A stretch of DNA of 64,000 bases. Origin: Poriferisodalis sp965205175 (GTDB taxonomy: Bacteria > Actinomycetota > Acidimicrobiia > Acidimicrobiales > Poriferisodalaceae). The notes beneath the pieces are model-generated. The model worked only from the letters and a program-made list of their open reading frames with translations. It did not search any database and was not told the DNA's origin. The number at the start of each line of letters is the position of its first letter. Within the stretch, counting starts at the first letter, position 1. Below are positions 17,923-25,749 of the stretch, in pieces. The stretch covers positions 2,542,001 through 2,606,000 of the forward strand of contig NZ_OZ242038.1 in assembly GCF_965205175.1 (NCBI RefSeq), written 5' to 3'. The position numbers and the translations under genes were made by a program.

Positions 17923-18990
17923 TCAGAACCAGCGCCGTCCATCGCTGCGACGCGTGAGTGCAGGCGCCGTCGAGATGTAGTCCAGCAGTTCGAGCTGGTC
18001 TGCACTCAGGTAGCGAGTCCGGCCGGCCACTTCTGCTAATGGCGAGTATGCGATGCCGGTGGAGCAGACGCCCACTAGACGTCCCGAGCGGCCGCCGGCG
18101 AGCGCCTCCACAGCCCGAGCGCCGAGACGACTGCCCAACAGCCGATCAGCCGGCGACGGAGGGCCGCCCCGCTGGATGTATCCCAGCACCGTCGTACGCG
18201 TCTCGAACCCGGTTCGTTCGGCCAGCAGGTCGCCGACGAACTGCCCCATCCCGTCCAGGATGCGATTGCCCCACTCGTCGGTTCCCGTGTCGGGCGCCTC
18301 GACGCTGCCATCGGGAACGGCGCCTTCCGCGACCACGACAATCGACGCATTGCGGTCACGATGGTGGCGCGCGATGAGGCGCTCGGCGATCTCGTCGATG
18401 TCGAACGGCGTTTCGGGGACCAGGACGGCCGCGGCGCCCCCGGCGATGCCTGCGCCGGCCGCGATGTGCCCGGCTTCGCGGCCCATCACTTCGAGCACCA
18501 TGATCCGATTGTGCGACTCAGCCGTGGTGTGCAGCCGGTCGACGGCTTCGGTGGCAACGCCGAGCGCGGTGTCGAAACCGATGCAGCTGTCGGTTCCGCA
18601 CACGTCGTTGTCGATGGTCTTGGGTACCGCAACGACCGGGAATCCGGCATCGGACAGTCGCCGTGCGGTGATCAGGGTGCCGTCGCCGCCGATCGTCACC
18701 AAGCCCTCGACGCCGTCTCGCTCGAGCTGGGCGAGCAGCGGCGCCGTGCCCTCGGTCTGCAGCCGGCGGCTGCTGCGAGACGTGCCGAGCATGGTGCCGC
18801 CGCGCGACAGCACACCACGCATCGCCTCGGCATCCAGCGTGACGGCGTCGCCGTCGAGCACTCCGTTCCAGCCTCTGCGATAGCCGACGACACTGCGATC
18901 GAGCAGGTGCCCTGCCATCCGCACCACGGCTCGCAGCGCAGCGTTCAACCCGGCGCAGTCGCCGCCGCCAGTGAGCACCCCAATCCGCAC
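17923..18990 (-). CDS. pfkA: 6-phosphofructokinase (group III, ATP-type active site)
   Basis: A 355-residue glycolytic enzyme that phosphorylates fructose 6-phosphate to fructose 1,6-bisphosphate. MRIGVLTGGGDCAGLNA is the nucleotide-binding start; TIGGDGTLITA has Gly after GGD, the residue typical of ATP-using enzymes (PPi-users have Asp); VPKTIDNDV has Lys in place of the Gly of E. coli PfkA, as in the group III enzymes of actinobacteria; MVLEVMGREAGHIA and GYIQRGGPPSPADR follow in normal order. The GTG start at 18990 has TAGCGT six bases upstream, which suggests a leaderless transcript. The 3' end lies 105 bases from the TPP riboswitch of the thiBP operon. Confidence 0.94.
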   Translation of the reverse strand: MRIGVLTGGGDCAGLNAALRAVVRMAGHLLDRSVVGYRRGWNGVLDGDAVTLDAEAMRGVLSRGGTMLGTSRSSRRLQTEGTAPLLAQLERDGVEGLVTIGGDGTLITARRLSDAGFPVVAVPKTIDNDVCGTDSCIGFDTALGVATEAVDRLHTTAESHNRIMVLEVMGREAGHIAAGAGIAGGAAAVLVPETPFDIDEIAERLIARHHRDRNASIVVVAEGAVPDGSVEAPDTGTDEWGNRILDGMGQFVGDLLAERTGFETRTTVLGYIQRGGPPSPADRLLGSRLGARAVEALAGGRSGRLVGVCSTGIAYSPLAEVAGRTRYLSADQLELLDYISTAPALTRRSDGRRWF

Positions 18991-18996
18991 GGACTC

Positions 18997-19002
18997 ACGC
19001 TA
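18997..19002 (-). promoter_or_regulatory. Putative -10 element, leaderless start of pfkA
   Basis: TAGCGT on the minus strand lies six bases before the GTG start of pfkA, with a TTGCG-containing region about 16 bases further upstream. The spacing is that of a leaderless actinobacterial mRNA. Confidence 0.4.
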
Positions 19003-19242
19003 CTCCCCAGTTCGCCTGCGCAAGTACATCCTTCACACCGATATGCCAGCTTTAGGTTTATCAGGCCGTTTGCGCCCAGTCGCTCGGCCGGCACTGCATA
19101 CTGACAGCCACGCGGGTTCTGAGTCGATTGCCAGCCGCAGAGGCCCAGGCGCGCCAGTAGACGCCCTATTGCTGGCATAGTATGATGCTCCGCTGCACCA
19201 CGTAAGATTCTGCAACGACGATGCCAGTTGAAGGGCAATTCT

Positions 19243-19998
19243 ATGCAACAGCAGCTTCCCGACTACACCGATGCAGTTCGTACAGCAGTCATGAAATTCT
19301 GGAGCGTGCGACGTTCGCAGCGCGACGCATCCGAGCATCGCGGAGTGCATGACCCCGGCATTCGGGCCGAGGTAACCGGTGGCCGCCACCTCGATGCGCT
19401 TCAGGAACTGATAGTAAACGTGTTCGTAGATGCCGGCATACCGGCCAGACTCATCGATGTCAAGAAGCGACCGATCGCTGGCTATTTCCGTCGCGACAAG
19501 AGCTGGGACATTGTAGTCATGGTGGCAGATCGAGTAGTCGGAATTATCGAACTGAAGTCAATGGCGGGAACTAGTCCAGGCCGGAACTACAATAACCGCA
19601 CTGACGAAGCCTTAGGCCAAGCAATTGACGTCTGGAAGGCTGTGGAGCGAGACATCATCAGACCATTTCGTCCCTGGCTCGGCTATTTTATGTTCCTAGA
19701 AGACAACGTATCCTTCACCACAGCGGTAAGTTGCCGCTCCGCCGTTTGGGAAACAGATCCGGTCTTCGAAGCTGCGAGCTATGCGGACAGATATGTGATC
19801 TTCTTTGAGCGGATGGTTCGAGAGCGACTGCTAGACGCTGCATGCGTAGTACTCGCGGATCGGCAATCTGCCGCGACACGGTTCCCGTCAATATCTTTGA
19901 GCTTTCAGGCATTCGCAGCCGCAATCCACGGCAGGTGCCTCCAGTTTATCGCAACTAATTCGGACCTTGATTTGTCAACAGATTACGGCAAAACTTGA
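19243..19998 (+). CDS. Type II restriction endonuclease, PaeR7I/XhoI family
   Basis: A 251-residue endonuclease predicted to cut CTCGAG, the site of the founding members PaeR7I and XhoI (site inferred from the family). The PD-(D/E)xK centre is visible as D89 in SWDIVVMV and E103-L-K105 in GIIELKS. The family segments RNYNNRTDEALGQAIDVW, RPFRPWLGYFMFLED and FEAASYADRYVIFFERMVRERL are all present, and the length is normal. The ATG at 19243 has AAGGG 9 bases upstream; a TATGAT at 19181-19186 may be its -10. The matching methyltransferase is convergent, 75 bases downstream. Codon use (ATA, TTA, AGA) and lower GC than the neighbours point to horizontal transfer. Confidence 0.92.
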   Translation: MQQQLPDYTDAVRTAVMKFWSVRRSQRDASEHRGVHDPGIRAEVTGGRHLDALQELIVNVFVDAGIPARLIDVKKRPIAGYFRRDKSWDIVVMVADRVVGIIELKSMAGTSPGRNYNNRTDEALGQAIDVWKAVERDIIRPFRPWLGYFMFLEDNVSFTTAVSCRSAVWETDPVFEAASYADRYVIFFERMVRERLLDAACVVLADRQSAATRFPSISLSFQAFAAAIHGRCLQFIATNSDLDLSTDYGKT

Positions 19999-20073
19999 GC
20001 GTGCCATATCGCAGTCAGTCACCTCATCAACACCAACGTAGCTGTAGTCAGCCGAACGCCTGCGATACGCGCC

Positions 20074-21771
20074 TCATGTCACCGTTGCGGACAGGTCGCT
20101 GATGCTGATTCTATACAGAGGGGCAGCGGCGTCAGTGGCAGCAACGCGGTCTCGTCTTCTAAAGGCACTTGCGAGGGCTTCTGCAGAACCTGAATCGATT
20201 CCGGTGCCTAGGGGCACTCGGACCTTCCTAATGTACTGAGCTTGAAATCGGTATGTTCCGCCCCGCATCTTGACGCAATATGCGCCGATGAGGAGGTTCG
20301 TGAAGTCGGACAGCAGCAACCCTCCCAACACTTCTAGATCCCACGTGTCTGATACGATGTAGTACAAGTTGTGATGTGGATAGAATCCGCCCGCGTCCAG
20401 CACCGGATGAGAAGCAGGCTTGAGATCAGGCAAGAGAAGTTTCGGTTGCCCTTGCAAGTCCGGATCTACACGGTCAATGGTACGATACCAAGTAGCCGGG
20501 CGCTTGCGGGCCACGTACCGCGCCCTAATTCTCGCGTCATGACGCTGAAGATAAGCCGCTAGCCCGGGGTATTTCTCGAGGTCCACTAGGCGGCCAGACT
20601 CCCACGGATTCACAAGAAATCGTCCACCCCAGCGTGGTGTACCTGTAACAATATCGCGCGCTGTCAGCAATGGCAACAAGCGGCACAGTTCCACTCCTGT
20701 CGCCTCATTGACAACAAACACGTCGTCGCAACCGGTGGCCACTCCGATACCGACGCGTGTGCCTGTATGTTGGTCCTCCAACGGTGCAAAATTAGATTCG
20801 AGGTATGAAACCAACTCAAGCGTTCTCGTCGACCCAGATGGCCATTGACCGCTACCACTGAACCAGCCATTGAGTCTCGTAGCCTTGAAGTGGCCGTGAA
20901 CCGAAGCGGGGTGAAGACCTCTGACCAAACCGTCAGCTACTGTGCGTCCGTCAAGTTCGTCGAATCCATCATCAGCCTCCACGATATGGGCCGTTCCCTG
21001 ACTTCCGTTGCGTAGTACCGTGATCGCCGGATAGGCTGAGACCAGTTCTTCAAACGCATCGACGCGGTGCATCACAACGACTGCATCCATAGAATACTGA
21101 GCTGCCACCAAGGCCCGTAACCGTCTGCCATACTGATTGTGCATCCAGCGGTCCGCACAAATGAATGCAAGCCTGCCTTCGGCGGCAAGCAGAGATAGAC
21201 CTCTTTCGAAGAATCCAATGTAGATGTCAGCTCTGCCTCGCATCGTACTGCACTGAGCACGATATGCTTCGCCGATGTCCGCAGGGACATCCTCGAGTCT
21301 CAGATAAGGAGGGTTGCCGACGACATAATCCGTCTTCATGCGACCGTCAGCATTCCAGCCCTCGAGCAAGAAATCCCGACGTGTTATCCACTGAGAACTT
21401 AGGCGCTTGGCTACATCGGCGCGTATGCCCAATCTCTTGAGGCATTCCTCCACTGATTCGCGCGACGCCTGGACATTGTGTTCCATCAGATCGAATGCCA
21501 TAATGGCTGTACCCATGCCATCCAGGGACCGGCCGTAACGTGCGCAAGACTCCGCCAGTCGCTCAACGATCGGCACCAAGAATGCCCCCCTGCCACAGGC
21601 AGGTTCGACGATCACTGAACGCCCCAAGTCGGTTTCGGCCCGGTAGCCAGCAAGGTCGAGGACAAGATCCACGACCCAGCGGCGCGTGAACACCTCGCCC
21701 CGAGCCCCACTTGACGTGAAGGCCGTCCTCAGCACAGTCTTGGGATCCTTCAATAGCATGAGCTGCGACAT
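20074..21771 (-). CDS. Adenine-specific DNA methyltransferase of the PaeR7I/XhoI-like system
   Basis: A 565-residue N6-adenine methyltransferase, gamma-type motif order. Motif I is VEPACGRGAFL (residues 55-65, SAM binding), motif IV is NPPY (153-156, catalytic), and the C-terminal half is the target-recognition region. It would methylate the adenine in the site cut by its convergent neighbour and so protect the host. ATG at 21771 is used: it begins the conserved part MSQLMLLKDPKTVLRTAF, and GAAGGA lies about 12 bases upstream. Base composition is lower in GC than the flanking genes, like the endonuclease gene. Recognition of CTCGAG is inferred from the partner. Confidence 0.92.
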   Translation of the reverse strand: MSQLMLLKDPKTVLRTAFTSSGARGEVFTRRWVVDLVLDLAGYRAETDLGRSVIVEPACGRGAFLVPIVERLAESCARYGRSLDGMGTAIMAFDLMEHNVQASRESVEECLKRLGIRADVAKRLSSQWITRRDFLLEGWNADGRMKTDYVVGNPPYLRLEDVPADIGEAYRAQCSTMRGRADIYIGFFERGLSLLAAEGRLAFICADRWMHNQYGRRLRALVAAQYSMDAVVVMHRVDAFEELVSAYPAITVLRNGSQGTAHIVEADDGFDELDGRTVADGLVRGLHPASVHGHFKATRLNGWFSGSGQWPSGSTRTLELVSYLESNFAPLEDQHTGTRVGIGVATGCDDVFVVNEATGVELCRLLPLLTARDIVTGTPRWGGRFLVNPWESGRLVDLEKYPGLAAYLQRHDARIRARYVARKRPATWYRTIDRVDPDLQGQPKLLLPDLKPASHPVLDAGGFYPHHNLYYIVSDTWDLEVLGGLLLSDFTNLLIGAYCVKMRGGTYRFQAQYIRKVRVPLGTGIDSGSAEALASAFRRRDRVAATDAAAPLYRISISDLSATVT

Positions 21772-22168
21772 TTCATCATAGCGTCCTTCGCGTCGACAGA
21801 ACGATACGGCACCCGCTAGCTGCGGCAACGAGAATTATCGGCCTCAATCAGTTGAGCGCGGCGCGGACCGCACGGTGCGAAGCGCGGGCGGCCGCCGCCA
21901 AGCACTGCTTCCGGTTCCTTGGGTCAGTTCTGCGATCCGCTTGACTTCACCTGAGTCCATGCGTTTCGCAAGATCGCGTTGGCCGCATGACACTCTGCGC
22001 CGACAGCCGGTTCGAGCCTTCTTGCGCGGGCATCGACGATGGGAGGCAGAACGGCTCCGCAAGAAGATGCCACGATGAGATCAAGGCGCTCCCTGGCCCG
22101 ACGCGGCGGCACGGCCTGTCAGCGCTCGATGAGGCGGCGCAAGCGAATCACGCGCCCCCCACCTCGCG
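21772..22168. other. Non-coding stretch between methyltransferase and tRNA-Val
   Basis: About 400 bases with no convincing gene. The methyltransferase promoter must lie in the first part. Short open frames here lack recognisable protein character. The stretch joins the restriction-modification genes to the 3' end of tRNA-Val, the usual side for island insertion, but no copy of the tRNA 3' end was found on the far side of the island. Confidence 0.5.
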
Positions 22169-22242
22169 TGGGCGATACAGGAGTCGAACCTGTGACCTCT
22201 TGCGTGTCATGCAAGCGCGCTAACCAACTGCGCCAATCGCCC
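22169..22242 (-). tRNA. tRNA-Val (GAC)
   Basis: A 74-base cloverleaf on the minus strand: acceptor GGGCGAT pairs with ATCGCCC, the D-loop has GCGCAGTTGGTTAGCGC, the anticodon arm is CTTGC-ATGACAC-GCAAG with anticodon GAC, and the T-arm carries GGTTCGACTCC. The discriminator is A; CCA is not encoded. Its 3' end faces the restriction-modification genes. Confidence 0.96.
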
Positions 22243-22313
22243 CGCCAATCGCTTACCGGGCCAAGGCACGCTAGCACCGGCATGGTCGGTGCCGGAGCGG
22301 ATGCCGGCGGGCG

Positions 22314-22384
22314 AGGCGGAGACCGGATTCGAACCGGCGTACACGGCTTTGCAGGCCGCTGCCTAACCACTCGGCCACTCCGCC
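22314..22384 (-). tRNA. tRNA-Cys (GCA)
   Basis: A 71-base cloverleaf on the minus strand: acceptor GGCGGAG pairs with CTCCGCC, the anticodon loop CTGCAAA gives anticodon GCA, the T-arm has CCGGTTCGAATCCGG, and the discriminator is U, as expected for tRNA-Cys. CCA is not encoded. It lies 71 bases upstream of tRNA-Val and may share its transcript. Confidence 0.96.
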
Positions 22385-22567
22385 GGCGTCTGCGCAGGGT
22401 AGTGGGCGACGACGCAGCCGACGCCATCCACCGCGGCGCACCTCGTCGCCCGTACACTTGCTCTCCAAGGCAGTTCGCCGCGTGGCTCCACTGCCCAGCG
22501 TCGCCGCTCCCGCACTCGTGGGTGCGAAGGCGTATCCCTGCGGGCCACGACCTTCGAAGAGACCCCC

Positions 22568-23737
22568 GTGACCACATTCAGCGACTTGGGCGTGCCTGCG
22601 CCCTTGTGCGACGCTCTGGCTGATCAAGGCATCACCGAGCCGTTCGCCATTCAGGAACTGACCATCGGCGACGCGCTCGCCGGCCGCAACATCTGCGGCA
22701 AGGCCAAGACGGGGTCCGGCAAGACGCTGGCGTTCAGCTTGCCCATGCTCGCACTGACGCCCCGCTCCGCCGACGGCCACCCGACCACGCTCATGCTCAC
22801 GCCGACCCGGGAGCTGGCGAACCAGATCGCAACGGTGGTCGAGCCCTTGGCCAAGTCAGCCGACCTGCGGTCGATCGCCGCATACGGCGGAACGAACCTG
22901 GATCGACAAGTCGAGCTGCTGTCCGGGGGCATGGACGTCGTCATCGCCACGCCGGGTCGGCTCATCGACCTCATCGACCGGCGTGCCATCGATGTGTCCG
23001 GCATCGAGCGAGTGGTCGTGGACGAGGCCGACCGCATGGCCGACATGGGGTTCTTGCCCCAAGTGGAGTGGGTGCTGCGCCGCATCAACGGGCAGCACCA
23101 GACGCTGCTGTTCTCAGCGACGCTGGACGGTGTCGTGGACACGCTCGTGAAGCGGTACCTGCGAGACCCGATCTTCCACGAGGTGACCGAACGCGAAGTG
23201 ACTGTCTCTGAGATGGGTCACCTGTTCTTGTCCGTACACAAGATGGACCGCGTGCGGGTTGCCGCCCGCATCATCGAGGCGAACGGCCGCACGCTGCTGT
23301 TCACCCGCACCAAACGCGGCGCCGACCAGCTCACACGAGAGCTGCGGGACGCCGACGTGCGTGCCGGCGCCATTCACGGCGACCTGCCCCAGGTCAAGCG
23401 AGAACGAGCGCTGGCGTCGTTCGCCCGAGGCAAGCTGACGGCATTGGTCGCCACCGATGTCGCCGCCCGCGGCTTGCACATCGACGAGGTCGACGTGGTG
23501 GTCCACTTCAACCCGCCGCCCGAGCACAAGACCTACCTGCACCGGTCCGGCCGCACGGCGCGAGCAGGTCGAAGCGGCACTGCGGTGACCCTGTTCTTGT
23601 GGGATGAAGAACTCGACGTGCGCCAGCTGCAGCGACGTCTCGGACTGCGGCTGCGGCTGCACGACGTCTTCTCCAACGACGAGCGCCTCGACGATGTCGC
23701 GGCTTTTGCTGCGAGCAGCGACAACCACAGCCCCTGA
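22568..23737 (+). CDS. DEAD-box RNA helicase
   Basis: A 389-residue ATP-dependent RNA helicase core with little extra tail, likely acting in ribosome assembly or RNA unwinding. The motifs in order are: Q motif FAIQELTI, motif I AKTGSGKT, Ia PTRELA, Ib TPGR, II VVDEADRM, III SAT, IV LLFTRTK, V ATDVAARGLHIDEV, VI HRSGRTARAG. The GTG at 22568 opens TTFSDLGVPAPLCDALADQGI, the standard DEAD-box F/Q region. A TACACT about 110 bases upstream (22453-22458) may be the -10. The C-terminus lacks the long Arg/Gly tail of some actinobacterial RhlE-type proteins. Confidence 0.95.
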   Translation: MTTFSDLGVPAPLCDALADQGITEPFAIQELTIGDALAGRNICGKAKTGSGKTLAFSLPMLALTPRSADGHPTTLMLTPTRELANQIATVVEPLAKSADLRSIAAYGGTNLDRQVELLSGGMDVVIATPGRLIDLIDRRAIDVSGIERVVVDEADRMADMGFLPQVEWVLRRINGQHQTLLFSATLDGVVDTLVKRYLRDPIFHEVTEREVTVSEMGHLFLSVHKMDRVRVAARIIEANGRTLLFTRTKRGADQLTRELRDADVRAGAIHGDLPQVKRERALASFARGKLTALVATDVAARGLHIDEVDVVVHFNPPPEHKTYLHRSGRTARAGRSGTAVTLFLWDEELDVRQLQRRLGLRLRLHDVFSNDERLDDVAAFAASSDNHSP

Positions 23738-23847
23738 CAGCCGCTTCGGACCGCCCAGAGGCGGCCGGTACCCTTGGCGATCCGACGGCAATCCGGCCGC
23801 GGCGCGAGGGCACTGACCGACGACGGCTCAGCTGTGGAGGCTCAGCT

Positions 23848-25086
23848 GTGGATACTGCCAGGCGCGCGAGCGCCCCAAGCGACGAGGCGTCGAAGTGGCC
23901 CCTGCCCGCCTCCGGTGCATGGCACCCAGGGCTCGGCGCAGCCGAGCGGATGTTCTTCGAACTCTCCCCCGATCGGCCGTTCACGCTGGAGGGCGGCGGA
24001 ACGCTGACCGACCCAGTGCTCGCCTATGAGACATGGGGGGCGCTCGACGCCGACGCCGCCAATGCCGTGCTGGTCTGCCATGCGCTGACCGGGGACGCGC
24101 ACGCACACGGCCACGCCCACCCGCCCTCGCAGCCCACCGACGGCTGGTGGAACGACTTCATCGGCCCCGGCCGCCCGCTCGACACCGACCGCTACTACGT
24201 GGTGTGCGCCAACGTGCTCGGCGGCTGCCAGGGCAGCACCGGTCCGTCCTCGGTGAACCCGGCCAGCGGGCGCCGCTACGGACCGGACTTTCCTGTCGTC
24301 ACCAATCGCGACATCGTTCGGTCGCAGCGAGCACTGGGCCGCTGCCTCGGCATCGACCGCTGGCTCGCAGTGGTCGGCGGCTCGATGGGCGGCATGACCG
24401 CCTTGGAGTGGGGCATCACGTACCCCAGTCGACTCGGCGCGCTGGTCGTCATCGCGTCGGCAGCAGAAGCCTCCGCTCAGCAGATCGCCTGGAGCAAGGC
24501 GGGGCGCCAGTCGATCCTGGACGACCCCAACTTCAGGGGCGGCCGCTACTACGACGCGGCCGACGGCGAGGGGCCGCATCGCGGCTTGGCGAACGCCCGG
24601 CGGATCGCCATGATCCACTACCGCTCTGGCGACGAGTTCGACCGTCGCTTCGCCCGCCACAGCGAGAATCCGCTGCTCCCGTTGCGGCTCGACCACCGAT
24701 TCGACGTCGAGAGCTACCTCGACTACCAAGGCGCGAAGTTCGTGCCGCGCTTCGATGCCAACACCTACCTCGTGCTGAACAAGCTGATGGACCTGCACGA
24801 CGTGGGCCGCGGTCGGGGAGGCACCGATGCGGCATTGGCCCGGATCGTGGCACCGACGCTGGTGATGAGCGTCCGCACGGATTTCTTGTACCCCCGACCC
24901 CAGCAGATGCGCATCGTGGAGGCGCTGTCTCGCCGGCCCGCGATGCGGGTAGAGCATGTCGACATCGACAGCGACAACGGCCACGACGGGTTCCTGACCG
25001 AACCCGACCAGACAGGACCGCCGATGGGCGAGTTCATCGACGACGTCTACAAGAACAGCCCGCGGACCTTGGCGGTCTCCCGTTGA
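23848..25086 (+). CDS. metX: Homoserine O-acetyltransferase
   Basis: A 412-residue alpha/beta-hydrolase-fold acyltransferase that makes O-acetyl-homoserine (possibly O-succinyl) for methionine synthesis. The MetX segments are YETWGAL, VLVCHALTGDAH, the oxyanion/lead region GWWNDFIGPGRPLDTDRYYVVCANVLGGCQGSTGP, nucleophile elbow GGSMGGMTALEW (Ser), TDFLYPRPQQ, and the C-terminal catalytic His in DSDNGHDGFL. The start is a GTG at 23848 preceded by a tandem 14-mer (GGCTCAGCTGTGGA, 23828-23855). The stop overlaps the next small gene. Acyl donor choice cannot be settled from sequence alone, since family members differ by few residues. Confidence 0.94.
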   Translation: MDTARRASAPSDEASKWPLPASGAWHPGLGAAERMFFELSPDRPFTLEGGGTLTDPVLAYETWGALDADAANAVLVCHALTGDAHAHGHAHPPSQPTDGWWNDFIGPGRPLDTDRYYVVCANVLGGCQGSTGPSSVNPASGRRYGPDFPVVTNRDIVRSQRALGRCLGIDRWLAVVGGSMGGMTALEWGITYPSRLGALVVIASAAEASAQQIAWSKAGRQSILDDPNFRGGRYYDAADGEGPHRGLANARRIAMIHYRSGDEFDRRFARHSENPLLPLRLDHRFDVESYLDYQGAKFVPRFDANTYLVLNKLMDLHDVGRGRGGTDAALARIVAPTLVMSVRTDFLYPRPQQMRIVEALSRRPAMRVEHVDIDSDNGHDGFLTEPDQTGPPMGEFIDDVYKNSPRTLAVSR

Positions 25087-25316
25087 GCTACGCAGCAGCA
25101 GGGCTGCTGGCCGATGCGCACACCGCCGTGCCGTCGGAGGCTGTCGGATCGGGACTCGCCATGTGGTGGCTGGCGGTGATGCTGCTGGGCATGTCCACCG
25201 TGGCATTCGGCACCGGTTTCGTGCTGTACCTGCGACGGACGGCATCGCACCGAGCACAGCTCCCGACGAGCCCCACAGAGCCTTCGCCGAGTGTGCAGAA
25301 TGAAGGAGATCCATGA
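25083..25316 (+). CDS. Small single-span membrane protein
   Basis: A 77-residue protein with a short outside segment, one membrane helix (MWWLAVMLLGMSTVAFGTGFVLYL, about residues 27-50) followed by Arg-Arg, and a hydrophilic tail. Read from TTG at 25083 it overlaps the metX stop as TTGA, and its own stop overlaps the next gene as ATGA, so the three genes look coupled. A GTG or the ATG at 25161 are later possible starts. No family was recognised. The double overlap is the main support that it is real. Confidence 0.55.
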   Translation: MSYAAAGLLADAHTAVPSEAVGSGLAMWWLAVMLLGMSTVAFGTGFVLYLRRTASHRAQLPTSPTEPSPSVQNEGDP

Positions 25317-25546
25317 GCGACGCGTTTGATCCCCAAGCGATGATCGAGCGCTTCGCGGAACGCGCTCGGGCAGTCCGCAAGCGGAATTTGCCCGCCGTCG
25401 GCGGCGAGGAGCGGCGACACTTCATTCGCCAAGCCGAGCTGGACTTCATGGACTACGCGATGATCGCCGATGCCGAGGCCACCTTCGTCGACGGGATGCT
25501 GCACCTGCGCATCGACTTGCGGCCCTCCGAAGACTCCACGGCCTGA
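25313..25546 (+). CDS. Small conserved cytosolic protein, unknown function
   Basis: A 77-residue acidic, helical protein: MIERFAERARAVRKRNLPAV, then GEERRHFIRQAELDFMDYAMIADAEA and a beta-like end GMLHLRIDLRP. The ATG at 25313 overlaps the previous stop (ATGA) and AAGGAG lies about 8 bases upstream. The pattern resembles small uncharacterised actinobacterial proteins found with metabolic genes. No function can be given. Confidence 0.7.
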   Translation: MSDAFDPQAMIERFAERARAVRKRNLPAVGGEERRHFIRQAELDFMDYAMIADAEATFVDGMLHLRIDLRPSEDSTA

Positions 25547-25602
25547 CAGCCCGGTCGCCAACCGCGCGTGCCGGGGGCCGCTTGCTACAGTGAACCGCCC
25601 GC

Positions 25603-25676
25603 GCGGATGTAGCTCAGTTGGTTAGAGCGCAACCTTGCCAAGGTTGAGGTCGCCGGTTCGACCCCGGTCATCCGCT
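25603..25676 (+). tRNA. tRNA-Gly (GCC)
   Basis: A 74-base cloverleaf: acceptor GCGGATG pairs with CATCCGC, the D-arm is AGCTCAGTTGGTTAGAGC, the anticodon arm is CAACC-TTGCCAA-GGTTG with anticodon GCC, and the T-arm is GCCGGTTCGACCCCGGT. The discriminator is U; CCA is not encoded. TACAGT about 12 bases upstream (25586-25591) is a probable -10. Confidence 0.96.
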
Positions 25677-25749
25677 CCCTCGCAGGTCATGCGATCCAGC
25701 ACGCGTTGCCGCGTCGACACCACGGGCAGACCACGACAGGAGGACGACT

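Noticed and set aside
19033..19389. Minus-strand open frame across the pfkA-endonuclease gap
   Set aside because: It overlaps the start of the endonuclease gene and has no protein-like features or ribosome binding site.
19003..22168. Attachment-site repeat matching the tRNA-Val 3' end
   Set aside because: I looked for a copy of the T-arm/acceptor end (GAGTCGAAC, GGGCGATAC) at the far side of the restriction-modification genes and did not find one; integrase genes are also absent.
23828..23855. Tandem 14-mer before metX as an operator
   Set aside because: Two copies of GGCTCAGCTGTGGA overlap the start codon itself; with only two units it may be a chance duplication and there is no regulator to link it to.
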